A DNA stretch of 64,000 bases from Acheta domesticus (taxonomy: Eukaryota; Arthropoda; Insecta; Orthoptera; Gryllidae): positions 129,279,356-129,343,355 of the forward strand of contig JAHLJT010004567.1 of the NCBI GenBank assembly GCA_031308135.1. The letters run 5' to 3'. Below are positions 29,553 to 42,589 of this stretch, piece after piece. Made by a program: the position numbers and the translations under genes. Each line of letters starts with the position of its first letter. Within the stretch, counting starts at the first letter, position 1. A model generated the notes under the pieces. The model worked only from the letters and a program-made list of their open reading frames with translations, ran no database searches and was not told the origin of the DNA.

Positions 29553-29666
29553 GTGGTGGCGCCGGGTATTGACAAACAAGCTTAGGCGGGTATGGGGAGA
29601 GGAAGTGAGGGGGAGGGGATCCTCTGACGTCACTTCCTGTTCCCAGACCCGCTTATCTCCCCTACT

Positions 29667-29672
29667 CCTATC
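29667..29672. repeat. 6-bp target-site duplication, right copy (CCTATC)
   Basis: Identical to 8784-8789 and directly abuts the element end. Confidence 0.9.
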
Positions 29673-30350
29673 TGTTAAGATGGACCTGTTCTAGTACATT
29701 TTGTGATCATTTGTGTTAATGACTGGTCAGGAGTGTATTTGTAATATGGTGTTCTCTTACCCATCTGTTAACGGTTATTATTATGGCATAGTTGCTGATA
29801 AACCACTTTACAAACGTCGTCATGTCGTTTTGTATATTCTGAAGATGCTAGAGAACTGCATCCACTGACAATATGGTCTATATTTTCTCTTTGTTCTCTA
29901 CATAGCCGACATTTGTCTTCACGAACGTTTGTGTCTTTCTGGATAAATTTACGGTAGTTTTTAGTTGCTACTACTTGATCCTGAATAGCTGTTATAAAGC
30001 CCTCTGTTTCAGCAAAAAGCTCTCCCATGCACAACCATTTTAATGATGCCTTATGATCCATCAGTTCTCCCTCTATCTGGTACGGGTAGCGTCCATGAAG
30101 TTGCTTCTCTTTCCAGTTGTTGATTTTCATTTCATTGGTATATATTCGTTCTTGTAGATTCATTTTTTCATCATTCAAGTTGTGATTTTCCGGTCAATGT
30201 ATGTTACAATCTGATGTATCTTACTTCTGTTAGCCTTTTCTTGAAAGTACTGGCGCAGTCTCTCCAGTTGTTGGTAGTGGAGATTCACAATATCTTTGAC
30301 ACCCCGTCCTCCCAGAGACCTAGGTAGATGGAATCTCTCAACTGCGCTTT
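29673..30350 (-). pseudogene. Upstream half of the R2-like LINE ORF split by the Polinton
   Basis: On the minus strand: FHLPRSLGGRGVKDIVNLHY (about 30330-30270), KMNLQERIYTNEMKINNW, a CCHC knuckle CRLCREQRENIDHIVSGC (about 29910) and SSLASSEYTKRHDDVCKVV. The frame resumes at 8783 with SVLSNKPDIV across the duplicated GATAGG (Asp-Arg). The CCHC-then-PD...D order is that of R2-clade C-termini. Confidence 0.8.
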
Positions 30351-30365
30351 TAGGGTGGTGACATC

Positions 30366-30367
30366 TA

Positions 30368-30420
<53 letters not shown>

Positions 30421-30421
30421 T
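30366..30421. repeat. (ATT)n microsatellite
   Basis: About 18 uninterrupted ATT units. Confidence 0.95.
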
Positions 30422-31660
30422 CAAAGGAAATGTATTGGGATATACTTCTTTCGTACAATGTATCTCCTTTCTTTTCCCGGAGTTCTGTCACTTTTTTAAA
30501 ATACTAAAAGTCAATACAAGCGTCACGGCATGACAGACGCCTGGTGGCGTTCATTGCCTGACCGAGTTCAGAAAAAAATCATGTGCTTCCTCATTGAAAA
30601 TCGTTACCGAGTTGTGCAATATATGAAGTAGGAAATAAATGGTACAATTCAGTATCAGCTTCAAATAGATTTATAGGAAGATATTTGTCGAGAACGAAAA
30701 TTGTTGTTGCAAATACGGACTATCTGTGATTTTGGCGCATATCTGGTAATGAGTGGAATGCTGTTCATTTGTTTGCAAACAGTAACTTGGTTGTTGCTTG
30801 CACCCACCCGGCCCACCTCTCCGTGAAACACAGAACTGACACATTCCCCCTCATCGTAACGAACGAGACAAAATCTGCGCACTTCGTGAGAACAGGGCGA
30901 ACACAACTCGCGCCCGCGAACGGAAAGGCGTCCTGTTTATCACCGAAATTTTAAGACAAACTGATGCTTCGTGTCCAAGTCCATAACTAGGCTTCGGGCA
31001 AAGCGATGATCACAAGACATCGTCGAACCTGTCCAATTCATTTACTCCCAAATAGAGCTGGACAAAACGCATTCTCTTATCGATCGGTCTCGCTGGCCTC
31101 TCGGAGCCTCGGAGGTCGCGCGCGCGCTTCCTGTCTGCCTTTGAAATCTATACGTTGCTCTCCTTCAACAATCGAAACTGTCGGAACCGCTCCATTCTCG
31201 GCTGTTCTTCCCAGTATCGGCCGGTATCGGCAGTCTCAGTGGCTCGGCGGCTTGAATCAAGTAACGGGATTTAGTCGCCGTGCGTTGTGATCGCGAAACT
31301 CATTCAATTAATTGTAATTCATTCATTATAATCCCATGAAATACAAGTCAATTAATCTAAAAGTTGGTTGAAGAACAACAATCAATTAATTGGAAATAAT
31401 TGTAGAGAAACAAAACAATATAATTTTTGAAATAATTAAAAGCAAAAGAGTGTGAAAAATAATTTCAAATATACTTTTAACTATATCAATAAATAGAATG
31501 AAAGTAAAATACTGAAATAATTTTCATCAATTCCTTTTACACTGAGAATTATTGCATAGTATTGAAAGGGTACTAATTGGAATCTCTGATAATTTGAATG
31601 GATTTTCAGTTTTTTTAAGATAAGTCATTAAGCACACTAAACATTTTGTCTTCATTTCAT
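30422..31660. other. Gene-free stretch
   Basis: Mixed-composition DNA, AT-rich after 31300. No gene or repeat recognised. Confidence 0.4.
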
Positions 31661-33800
31661 CATTATACAAAATCAACGTAGGAATTTGGGGTTATCGACT
31701 GAGACGCGAGAGATGTTTGCATTGCGAATCTGAGACCTCGGTTGTCCGGGTGATGCCGCGTGCCAGGCTGTGTAGACGACGTTTCGACCATCATTTCGCG
31801 GTCTTCTTCAGGGCAGGTCTGCGCCAGGCCCTGAAGAAGCCCAGCGATCACCCATGACCCATCGGTCACTTATGATAATCCGCTTCTTATCTTTGTGTTA
31901 AGAATTGAGACGAAAGCGAGCTTTTGTTATCTAAAGATACAGAATGTTGAATTCAAAAACAAATGACATCCTCGATCTAGAGCTAGACAAAAATAGAGGT
32001 TCGGTGCCGAACGACTGGGATTAGTGAAAGTGAAAATGATTTAAACAAATGTTTAACCAAGACTAGAAGAAAATATAAAAATTTCAAGAAAAATGTTTAT
32101 AAAGTTAAATAAGCATTAAAATACATTTATGTGAAAACAGGCAAAATAATTATTCGTCAGAATCGTTATGTTTTCATTATTTTTGCGTGTATGCCAAAAG
32201 CATAAAGCTATCTACAAAAACTATAGGTACCGTTAGATAGCTTATGCATTTTTCACCGTACTAATCTGGCAAATTGCAGAACAAATTGCGAGAGATCCAG
32301 TGACGTCACTAGCATTTATTCTACGCGGTCGGCGCACGCAGACAACAGGCCAAGTTGCGGTATCGATAATCGATAATAGGAGAGTCGGAACTGGCCTTAT
32401 AGGAACCAGCAGTATCGACGCGCCTGGTCTCGCCGTCGAGAACGAACGGAAGTGAGGGCGTCTTTGTCCGGTTCTGCGCCCAAATAACTCGGACGCGCTT
32501 AAATAAAAAAAAAACACGAGCTTAGACTTGTGCCATGGATGACTTACACCTAGACATTTGGCGAAAATGTAAAATGTTAATGCATAAATGTATTGACACA
32601 AAATTTTAAACTTTTTGGGCGCTTTCCTGTAATGACAGTATTAAAAATGAAATTATTGCTTCAGTTTGAAAACTATTTTAAAAAATTATACCATTAAATG
32701 AAGTAATGTACAATTTTCTCGAAGTATGTAAAGTCGCATAATTTTTCGAGAAATAATAGGAATTTTGAAAACAAGATTTTCTCAAAAACGACTCAAACTT
32801 TTCTTGAACCTTTCTAAAAGGTTAGTGCAAAATGAAATAACAAGCCTCATTTTGATGTATTCTATCATTTTTCACAAACTACACCACTGTAATTTTTTGG
32901 ACTATATTATACCCCATTAATATTTTCATTACGGTCGTTATTACTTTCTCTCTCACTACATACATAGTATAGAGGAAGATTTGCAACGCTGTAGCGGGAA
33001 ACGGCAATTTTTCGGCAGAAAAAAATTTATTGGAGGTATTCCAAGTCAAATCGCACATTCATAAAACATCACTATTTTTTTTAGCGACTTGAAACTTTTT
33101 TACGAAGTCTAGGATGGAATATGGATGACACTTATTTCTTCATTTTCTCTCGCTTCTTTCAGAAATACTGCCAGTTATTTTTTCGAAAGAATCTTGCGCG
33201 CACTGTTGTTTAACCTTTAATTACTCACGTCTCTTTCTGACACGTAATTACTTGCGCGGCACATTGTGTGCACCCACAAAAAAGCGATTGTTTATGGAAT
33301 AATAAAATAATAATCGCGATATATTAGTGTTATTTATTAAGAAAAATTAGAACCTATTGCATAAAATAATATTTCGTGTTAATTATAAGGTGTAAATGAA
33401 ATTTACAATACGAAATGTATTGTATGCCTCTAATAAGGCAAAAATAAGTAATAAATTCACCTAATAATGCATAAATTTATGAAAGAAATTAATAATTATA
33501 AATCTCTTAACAATAATAACACTGGTAGCACTGAATCTATGAGAATATTAAAATAATAGAAAATAAATTAGAGCAGTATATTGTCTTATATTTACTAATA
33601 ATTTCATTACATTGGTGGAAATGATTCAATGAAATTGACAATTATTTAATTTTGGGTTAACGAAAGTTGGTCGAAATAAAAATCCAAGTTGCCAAGTGTT
33701 GGTTCTCTGCCTTTTGGTTGTATGTTTTTCTACTTGGTTCCTGAGGTAACGAAGCGCCGTTCCGTCGCGTTCCGCCAGAAATCAAGGCAACATACACACG
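31661..33800 (+). repeat. Left arm of a 2.14-kb inverted repeat
   Basis: Reverse complement of 43078-45220 with only scattered single-base differences by eye. Outer edge is CATTATACAAAATCAACG, inner edge CAACATACACACG. It contains a GAAGAAGACCGCGAAATGAT-type segment (opposite strand) and a family-X-like end near 32940-33010. No transposase found. Confidence 0.9.
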
Positions 33801-33865
33801 CGCGCGCGCGCGCGCGCACACACATACTCACAGACATATGTGTGTATATATACAGACTCACAGAC

Positions 33866-33935
<70 letters not shown>
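33797..33935. repeat. CG/CA/TA/GA compound microsatellite
   Basis: CGCGCG, then CACATA, two CAGACATATGTGTGTATATA units, a TA run and a GA run, starting exactly at the inner edge of the left arm. Confidence 0.9.
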
Positions 33936-33938
<3 letters not shown>

Positions 33939-34958
33939 ATACATTTGCATATGAATCTTATTATTTATTATTTATTTTAAAATATTTGAAATATAAATTG
34001 CTACCTCTTTAAGGGAGTATAGAGAATACAGGGAATGCAACAATGGAATTCCGTTTCGCTGTCGCGAATTTCTGTAAATGACGTGTCATTGTTGTGGCTT
34101 GATATAGCTGTGCGGTATCAGACTTCGTTTTCAAATACAATTTTACAAACCTTTTGTATTATATTTTTAGGCAGATGTAGAATTCACTTAGTTGTGACTG
34201 CGATAGAAACTGTGAGTTGTTCGCTTTTTGGTTGAATTGGACTGTCAAATAACAGCTAAGATGTTAATAGCGCAGAAAGGGCAATCCTATTTCCATTAAC
34301 GCGAGACCGCAGGTGCTGTTGGAGCACCACTAGATATTTTCTCTGTGGGTTCGCGAAGTCGCTCCTATACAGGAAGACGATTAATGATATTAATTTGGGA
34401 AACTTATTTTTAATATTATTCCCTATCACAGAGCGTTGCTACCTACAAAATAAAACACAAAATTTCAACAATGACTGCCGAACATAAAGTCAGCAACTAT
34501 TTATATTATGCGGCATCCTTTTTCAGTCGAATGACATACAGTGAAAACAATTCCGATCGAAACATTACATACCATAATACACATAAAATATTTCCCTTCA
34601 ACAAGAAAAAAAATATCCTTACAAATAAAAGTTATTAACATTCATACATGTGCTCTTCATTACAAATTGAATTCTTTTCTTTTATGGCCATTCTAATTTA
34701 TCTCTATAAAAATCTTGGCCTTGTTATACAATTTTGTTAATCTTAATGGATTTTGTAACCTCCCTGGTAACGTTCTCCGCGTTGTTGCCGAAATTCCGAT
34801 TCCACACTGCCGTACTACTGTTAATACTAAATATCGGTTTTCAAACAAATCTCAAAAACTTTTATCTAAGTTCCTACTCGAGATCCGCTGCTTCATTCCA
34901 CATGATGCATCTCGTTCAAGCACCTCCAGCCATCTGACTGCTGCATTGTTACATTTAT
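33936..34958. other. Gene-free AT-rich stretch
   Basis: No gene recognised. Contains AATTCCGTTTCGCTGTCGCG (34048-34067), which has a diverged relative near 36340. Confidence 0.4.
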
Positions 34959-37900
34959 ACTTTCCCGTATACTAAGCTATACTATATTGTATAGGGAAAA
35001 TTTTGTAATGCTGCGCGAAAATATGGCGGATTTTCGGCAAAAAACTCTTATTACAGGGCCCTGGTAACGAAAAAAAGGATAAACTGAGTTGATTAATTAA
35101 GGGAAAAATCTCCTAGCACGCGGTGCAGCCAAAATTCCTCTTTTGTGGCTCCTTGATACCAAGAAACCCATTGAAAGCAAAACGTTTTTCCGTCCGTCCG
35201 TCTGTGAATGCTAGAGACGAAACCGTTCAGCTGATTTTCTCCAAAACTGATACGATCTGAATCAATCTGAATAATCTCGTGTCTTCTTGAATTTGAAACC
35301 GATATTTTAATTTTGGAGAGTTCTTTATATTAAGCGCCTGAGACATTTTCAAAATTTTTAAAAACATGGCGCCAACAATTTTGTCTAAATTTTGTTGTTG
35401 GATAGTCTGAAGGTCATTTAAGAGAATGGCGTAGGTTTCATGTTGATTAAAAACTCTGATTTTTCGAAAATTGAGAAAATTCAAAAATTTTTCGGCGTCT
35501 TCCTACAACTACAATTATGAAGATACAATTTTTTCTTAATGAACTGTGTTCATAAAAATAGGTCTTGAAATAAGGTTATGTTCAATTTCTCAAAAACAGG
35601 TCGTCTGCCTTTTCAAATACGTGCGTATTTTTTGTGAAATTTTGTGTCAGACAACTTTTTATTTTCTTTAAATCATTTTCCTTAAAAACCGCACAATGTT
35701 TTTTTATTAAATTGGGACCTGAGAGGGCATCAAGGGTGCTTCAGAGAATGGTGTAGGTTTCATGTTCGTTGAAATGCCTGATTTTACAAAAAGTTTTAAA
35801 AATTAAAAAAATCTCGGCATCTTTCTACAACTACAATTGTCAAGATACGATTGTTTTTCCTAATGAAATCTGCTCATCAAAAACAGATATTCAAATCAGG
35901 TCATATTGAATATTTTGAAAATATGAGTAGGTTTTATATAATTTCCTGACGAACATATAGCCCGCTCGGAATTGACTGCGCTTCGTTTTCGTTGTTTTCT
36001 TACCACTATAATTTTTTCTCAATTAAATGTATTTTTCAAAACTACATCTTCAAATAAGGTCATACTTATTTTTTCAAAATACGAGTAGTTTTTCTATAAT
36101 TTTGTGACACACAATAGCCCGCTGTAATTTGACTGCGCTTCGGACAGCTGGATGCGTCGTAAGTTAGAATTTGCAACTTTGTATATTATTCCTTTGTTCG
36201 TTTTTACATTAGACCTTTTTTATACATTTATACATTAATCTTTAATGTATATTGTATGTAAAATTATTTCTTTTAAAATATTGGAAATATAAGTTACTCG
36301 CTCATTAAGGAAATATCGACAATGCAGGAATGCAACAATTGAATTCCGTTCCGTTACCGTGAATTTCTGTGAATTACGTGTCATTGTTGTGACTTAATAG
36401 AGCTGTATGGTATCAGACTTCTTTTTGGAATACAAATTTACAAAACTCTTGTATTATATTTTTATGCATTTGTGGAATTCACATAGTTTTGACATAGTTC
36501 TGCAATGGAAACAGTAAGTTATTGGCACTGTGTAAGATATATAGGTGTGTTCACTCCCAGTCTAAACCAGAAACTTATGTGAGGTTAGTTCTCACAGTTC
36601 TCGCATATAAGTGCTGCAATCTTTGGGTTTCATTTGGGCAAGGTCGTGATTGGTCGTGTAATGTGTAACAGCCACAGTTTAAGATGTTATCTATCATGTG
36701 TCAATATATTACACCGCGACCCAGTCCAATTGTGCTGGCAAGCGAGGAACTAGCCTCAAACTTTGCCCCATAGGCGGCTAGTTAACACACCTATATATCT
36801 TATGCCGTGGTTTATCGCTTCTATGTTGAATTGAACGTTTTCAAATAATAACTAAGATGCTGCATGGCAGAAAATGCAATATTTCAATTCTACGTAGCCG
36901 GTAGGAAATGGTACGGTGTTTTCGATGTTTCCATCATAGAAATACATGTGAGGTGTTGGTTCTCCATCGTAAGTATTTATTTTCGCATAAAGCTTTTTCG
37001 GCCGCATTGGGCCATCTTCAGTGCTACAAAATAATAATAATAATATATCTAAATTACAAAAAAACTTAAAAAATTAAAAACTTTTTACAGAATACTATTA
37101 TGAATTGGATTTTTAAGAAAAATATATAAAACGTGAATATGGACATATAATTTTTAAAAATGACAAATGAAAATTAAATTGAATAAATAAAATCAATATT
37201 TTAAGATAGATCGTCTGTATTGTGATAAACCAAAAGACCCCACGACATTGTTGTCATGAAAATTACGAGGGGAAACAGACTTATTTAGACATTCAGAACC
37301 AAAGAGTAGACGTCAAAGGAACGCGTTAGCAAACGTAGGGATTCTTTGCTCTGTATCAATTATATTAAATAATGTCTCTCCAAGGCCTAATTGTAATGAG
37401 ACGGAATGAATGTGAAGGAGGCTTTGGGAGTTCGTGCTTGGGGGGAGATGGAAGATTTCAAGCTTGTCTTATGAATCGAGCAGAACGCATCGAAGGACGA
37501 CGGTAGCGGAAATTTCAGTTGTTATCGGGATTTAAGTTATTTTGGAAAAGTACTTTGAGGCGGCGATTCGGAGGTTCATGCTTTTAAAGCAACGTTGTGT
37601 TATTTAAGTTCAAAAACATTATTATTCAAAATCTTAACGGGGAATTTTGTGTTTTGGGGTGAGTACATTTCAGGGCTTGGTTTAAATAGAATTCGTATTA
37701 CCGAAGGGTTTAGTTCGAGTAGCTTCGTAGTTGGGTAAAAGAATATTAAAAATATCAGTGGATGATAATAGCAGTAGCGCATAGGGTTCCACACGGAACC
37801 GAAATTAGGGCCAGTCGCGTCGCGATGCAATATATCGAAGGGTTTAAGAAATTAATGTAATAATTAGAAATACCACGGACCTTCAAAATTTAGACGGGCC

Positions 37901-39556
37901 AACGGACATCACACGTGGAACCATCCGGGAAGACCCATTCGAGAAATATCGTAAGCTTACGAACTTTCTATACACAACTAGTGGTGCTACAGAATGGCAC
38001 AGACTTTCCCGTATTAGTTTTCTATTTTCCTGGGTCTTCGCTAGCTATTCGGAATTGCCACATACTCTTTCTTGCCAGCTACCATCCATCATCGCCAAAA
38101 GTACATTTTTTGTCATTTTCTTATTTTTTCGGTTTCCTTTTGGTAGAACAGAAACATTAATTTTAGAATATTAAAGAACACAAAAACCTAGCCGTAAATG
38201 GCAATTTTCTTTTAAAAATTATGTGCCGTTTAAGAGAAAATGGGGTTTTAGCACTAAAAATGCAAAATTTGAAGCTCATTTTCACAGAAAATTTTTGAGT
38301 TTTCAAAATACTTTATTTGAAGTTATTTGAAGCACTTACACTCACAAATATAATCATCTTTACAAATTGTGGATAATGTGCATATTAAAGATGTGAGAGA
38401 TCTTTCAAAAAATTTACATTTATATAATTTTTGAAAAAAACAAAAACAAACTCAAAATAAACTTCACGCTATTCTAATGAGTGTAATTAGCACTATCCGT
38501 TACAAAAGTTTCAAGAAAAAAATTGCAGCCATATACGAGAAAATGACGTTTGAGCATTTCTGAAAATGCCGAAATTTGAGCTACTTTTCACAGAAAACGG
38601 TAGTGTTTTCGAGAAACTTTACTTGACATTATTTAAAGCATATATACTCGTAAATATAATAATGTAAAAAAATCGCCGATAATGTAAATATTAACGACGT
38701 GAGAGACAAGTAAAAAAAATTACATTTTGATAATTTTTGAAAAAACCAACCGATAGACCAAAATGGCTTTTATGTCATTGATAGAGTACATTTACCACTA
38801 TCCCTACCAAAAGTTTAAAGAAAAAATTTGGAGCCGCTTTTGAGAAAATCTTGTTTTTGTAATTTTTTAAAATTGCACATATTGCACGCAATATTGCACG
38901 AAAAATACCAAAATTGTGAAAAACATTTACATGACCTTTATTAAAGAACTCAATATGCAGAACAAATTTTATTTGAAGAAAAAGTCTTTATCTTCAATTT
39001 TGTAGTTGGAGAAAGACGCCGAAAGAAATTCAAACTTTCACAATTTTCGAAAATTCAGAACTGTACGTGAATATCGGAGCTATGCCATGTTAAAAAGTGT
39101 ATTTTCCTCTATTCATACAAGAAATTTAAAAAAAAATTTGGAGCCGTTTTTGAGAAAATGTTGAAAATCCCCGGGGGGCTTCATATAAAGTACCCCCAAA
39201 TTTTAAAGAATCTTTTTCAAAATCACAAAGCTTCGACTAGAATCAGATCGACTGGGAAATATCAATTTTGAAGAAAATCGACCGAACGGTTAGGCGCTAG
39301 CGTTGACCACAGACGGACGGAATGCCGTCAATCGATTTTTAAGTATAAAGAAGCAACAAATCATGGATTTTGACCACACCACGAGATAGAGGATTTTTTT
39401 TCTTAATTTAGCAACTGGTTTTATCCACTTATTCGTTTTCACGGCCCGACAATTAATTTTTTTCCGCCGAAAATTGGCCATTTTTTCGCGCAGCATTACA
39501 TAACTTTCCCTATACTACGTATATCACTCCGTGTATACGTACGTATACGGGAAAGT
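34959..39556. mobile_element. 4.6-kb element with long, diverged inverted repeats (family X)
   Basis: Ends ACTTTCCCGTATAC... and ...GTATACGGGAAAGT are inverted. Inside, TGTAATGCTGCGCGAAAA, the CCGTCCGTCTGTG box and the GCTAG/accgttcggt block appear inverted at both sides for at least 500 bp. No open frame of note. Resembles a fold-back type DNA element or two opposed copies. A MITE (36526-36809) is nested within. Confidence 0.55.
36526..36809. mobile_element. Second, decayed copy of the 290-bp MITE
   Basis: Ends CACTGTGTAAGATATATAGG / CTATATATCTTATGCCGTG and internal GTTAGTTCTCACAGTTCTCG match the copy at 1564-1853. The flanking 8 bp (GTTATTGG, GTTTATCG) are only partly alike. Confidence 0.65.
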
Positions 39557-42500
39557 AAAAAGTACGGTACAATCGATAATCAAAGAAAATTTCAATTCAA
39601 GTCATTAGATCTCGCACATTGTAAATTTAGCGATAATATAAATTGTTATTGTTTTCTAAAAGAGAAAAGGCTGAGAATTTATAAGAGTTGTCATCAATTC
39701 GACAATTCGTTTTATCTTGCAGAGAAATTACAGTGATCGTGATTCTGTACAGAATCACTCGTACATATACAACAGGTAAGGAAAGTTGTATGTCAGAACC
39801 CACGAATGTAACGTGATCCAATAATATTCAAAAAATGAACCGTATAATTAGTTAATATTAAAAATGTAAAGCAGCGCAACTTTTAAATGGAGTCGCAAGG
39901 TTTTTGAAATTCAACCACAAAACCAACTTTTCACCAATACCCAACGGCCAGTGAAGATGTATTGGTCAAATTGGTTGACTTAAATAAGACTGTGAGACCA
40001 ACATCTAAGAAATAATTTTGACCGATTACGTGAGTTACGTGTAGAAAAACCACAGTACCTCCTAGTAATATCCCCCCTCTCCCCCAGTTTATTTTCCTCC
40101 CAAATCGAACGGATCAAACATGAAAGGTGTTGGGCAACCAAAAGTAAATAGTACCAGTACAGAGTTAAATGAAATGTAACTACTTACACATCTTGGTGCC
40201 ACCCACCGAGCCAGGCCAGCCACTACCTCCCCGGCACGCACCATTCAGACCACGGCTACAAGCCTTGAAGGAACCCACAACGTCCACCAGGGCCTTTGAA
40301 CTCCCATATAACGTGGTGGAGACCATTAGTGTGGCGCGCTCTTCTGTATCACCTTCTTACAGAAGCTAAAATACGAGCTGCTGCCAATGATACTTCAGAC
40401 AAGCCTGGCTGCTGCGTAGGTTCGTGAGACGCAAGCAGGCGCGTAATGTTACAAAAGATAGCGTCTATGTTCGCACTTTCTTCAGAGGTTTCTTGTAAGT
40501 ATGTATTATGAATCATTGAACATTTAGAAGTCACTTTTCGTATTTGTCAGAAATCAGCCAACTTTTATGTGCGGAAGTTGGCGAGCCTAAGCTGCAGCTG
40601 TATCCGGCGACACTAGTGCCTCCTATAGTAGCACCTTCAACCTTTGTCTCCCATTTTGATGGAGAGTGGCAAGGCCCCGTCCACGGTCATCATTGTAGTA
40701 TCCAACCAAAGACGTGAGCTTCAGAAAAAACAAGATTCGTTTATTAACAACCTGGTTACAATGTTTACGTATCAGAGTACAAAGCCTTGTCGCCGTATAT
40801 CCAGGAGAGAAAGCAGAGAAACTTCGCCGGGTCGCCGATAGCCAGTAGATGTGCCGAAAATGCAGGGGTCGCCGAGAATCCAGAAGGGTAGTCCGAAGTA
40901 GAAATCCAAAGTCGTTGCCACCAGAATCTTCTTCACCTGAACGCCGTATCCCTCGCTGCCGACCAGTACTCTACGCTCGCTCTCCTGCTTCTGCCACTCC
41001 GGGGCTGGGCCGGCGCCGCTTTATAGCCCGCCCGCTGCGGTCGCTCGCTGACTAGCCCTGCCATAGGGACAGCGGCGAGTCTTGACGCGCCTATCCAACC
41101 GAGACGGGCGCGCGCACCCGGCCCTGGCCGGCCCGTTGCCGCTGTCCGCCGCTTCGCTTGTTGGAGCCTCCGATGCTGTGACGCGGCACGGCGGCGGGAC
41201 ATTTGACTGCCCGCGCGCGGTCACAGCAATCATCCTATTCGCTTCCCGGATTCATCGCAACCGAGAAGGGTCAATTGATGTAGGACGGACTATAGGGCAG
41301 GCTGTTCCCACTCGGGCGGCCGCGGGCATTGGTGGATACGCGAGGAAGAGATCGTGGAGGGGGAAGCGCTCTTATCACGTTCGCTGTTCTTTTCGTGAAA
41401 GCGATGTGAGGAGTGCGATGGCTGGCAGAGGGAGCCCCAACGCCGTTTTCTGTCTCACCGGACATCTTGCCATCGTCGATGCAGTTGCATTTTGAGATAA
41501 CAGATTTGCAGAACTTCCTACTTCTAAAGAATAGATATTTTAATCCACTTAATTTGTTGCGATGATGTCAAAATGTACATGTGGAAGTCTTCCTCAAGCT
41601 TGAAAAAATGCAGCCAATATGTTATTAACAAATTGTTAGCAGCTTTTCTCTGCAAAGAAAATAACAAAAATCAAAGAAAGAATCAAACTTCAGGACAAGA
41701 CATTGAAGAGCGTCCTACGTATCGCAACAGCCGAAGGACTGACACCAGACATTGATTGACTTGTTAAAACAAATATGATTAAAAACAATTTCATAAAATA
41801 TCGTTAAACTGAATCGAATTTTATGTTTCTTGTCGAACGTCTTCTGAGCATGAGCCGCGCCTTGCCCTCTGCTCCCCAACCTAACCGCTCCCTGCTTCGG
41901 CTATCAGCGACGAATTATCGCCAAACGCCGAGGCCAACTCTCGCCTCGAGGGCTTATACAGAGAGTACATAACGGAGACGGCACTCAATGTAGAACGGCC
42001 AGCTCTTATTTGACCTGGTGGGGGGAACCAACGGAGAAAGTGGGGGACGCCGCCATTCCCGGGCCCCAATAGCATTGAACCTTTAAAAATGCGCCGGGAA
42101 TACGAATCAGCCAATCACAACGACCCACTCAAAACGAGTAGCGAAAACAACCCCGGCGCCACTTCCTACATTGTTTGTCTTAACTTTTGAATTTAATTAT
42201 AAGTACATATGATTTGCAAATGAATTAAGAAAAATAAATGTTACAAGATTAAGGAATTTGAAGGCAGTGAAAGATATCGAGGATAAACATGTAATATAAA
42301 AGAAAGTGATTTCACATTTCAATATTTATTTTTAAATTAAACATTAATTCCTAATAATACAAAGATACAATACACATATATTGTAGCAATTACACATTAC
42401 ACACTGCATCACAACACACATAGCTATTGCAGCAATTTGGCACCCAACATCGCCTCCGTTGTGGCATGTTGAAGGGAAGAAACAAAGGTTATCCACAAAA

Positions 42501-42589
42501 CTCTCAACGAATTTCCTCTTTAACGAAGAACGAAACTCTTAACCTCTTAACAAAGTTAACAAAGACGGTATCCACAGGTTTAACAAAGA
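39557..42589. other. Gene-free stretch with a GC-rich island
   Basis: AT-rich except about 40800-41480, which is GC-rich with many CpG. Open frames there lack recognisable motifs. No gene supported. Confidence 0.4.

Larger units (their letters stand above)
8790..29666. mobile_element. Polinton/Maverick (adintovirus-like) element, 20.9 kb
   Basis: Defined by matching ends (AGTAGGGGAGATA... on both strands), about 1-kb TIRs, and the CCTATC duplication. It encodes protein-primed PolB, an adenain-type protease, a double-jelly-roll capsid protein and a penton-like protein, the diagnostic Polinton set. Orientation is two-armed: minus-strand late and capsid genes on the left, plus-strand replication genes on the right. 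It contains a 100-N gap (12016-12115) and a retrotransposon passenger (about 25380-28403). RVE integrase and FtsK/A32-type ATPase were not recognised. Most genes have small lesions. Confidence 0.93.
28630..29666 (+). repeat. Right terminal inverted repeat
   Basis: Partner of 8790-9768. It carries three GCCACCAGAGCGC units where the left has fewer, and a longer GAC run (about 29083-29105). AATAAA at 28911-28916 serves the coiled-coil gene. Homology with the left end stops near GCCTACGTCGACCGC. Confidence 0.93.

Noticed and set aside
30366..30421. CRISPR-like regularity
   Set aside because: Simple ATT microsatellite; no spacer-repeat structure, and the genome is eukaryotic.
31663..31869. Open frames identical in both arms of the inverted repeat
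   Set aside because: Identity follows from the arms being copies; no protein motif and no sign of coding constraint.
40849..41495. Open frames in the GC-rich island
   Set aside because: Open on both strands with Arg/Pro-rich translations and no motifs; most likely composition.
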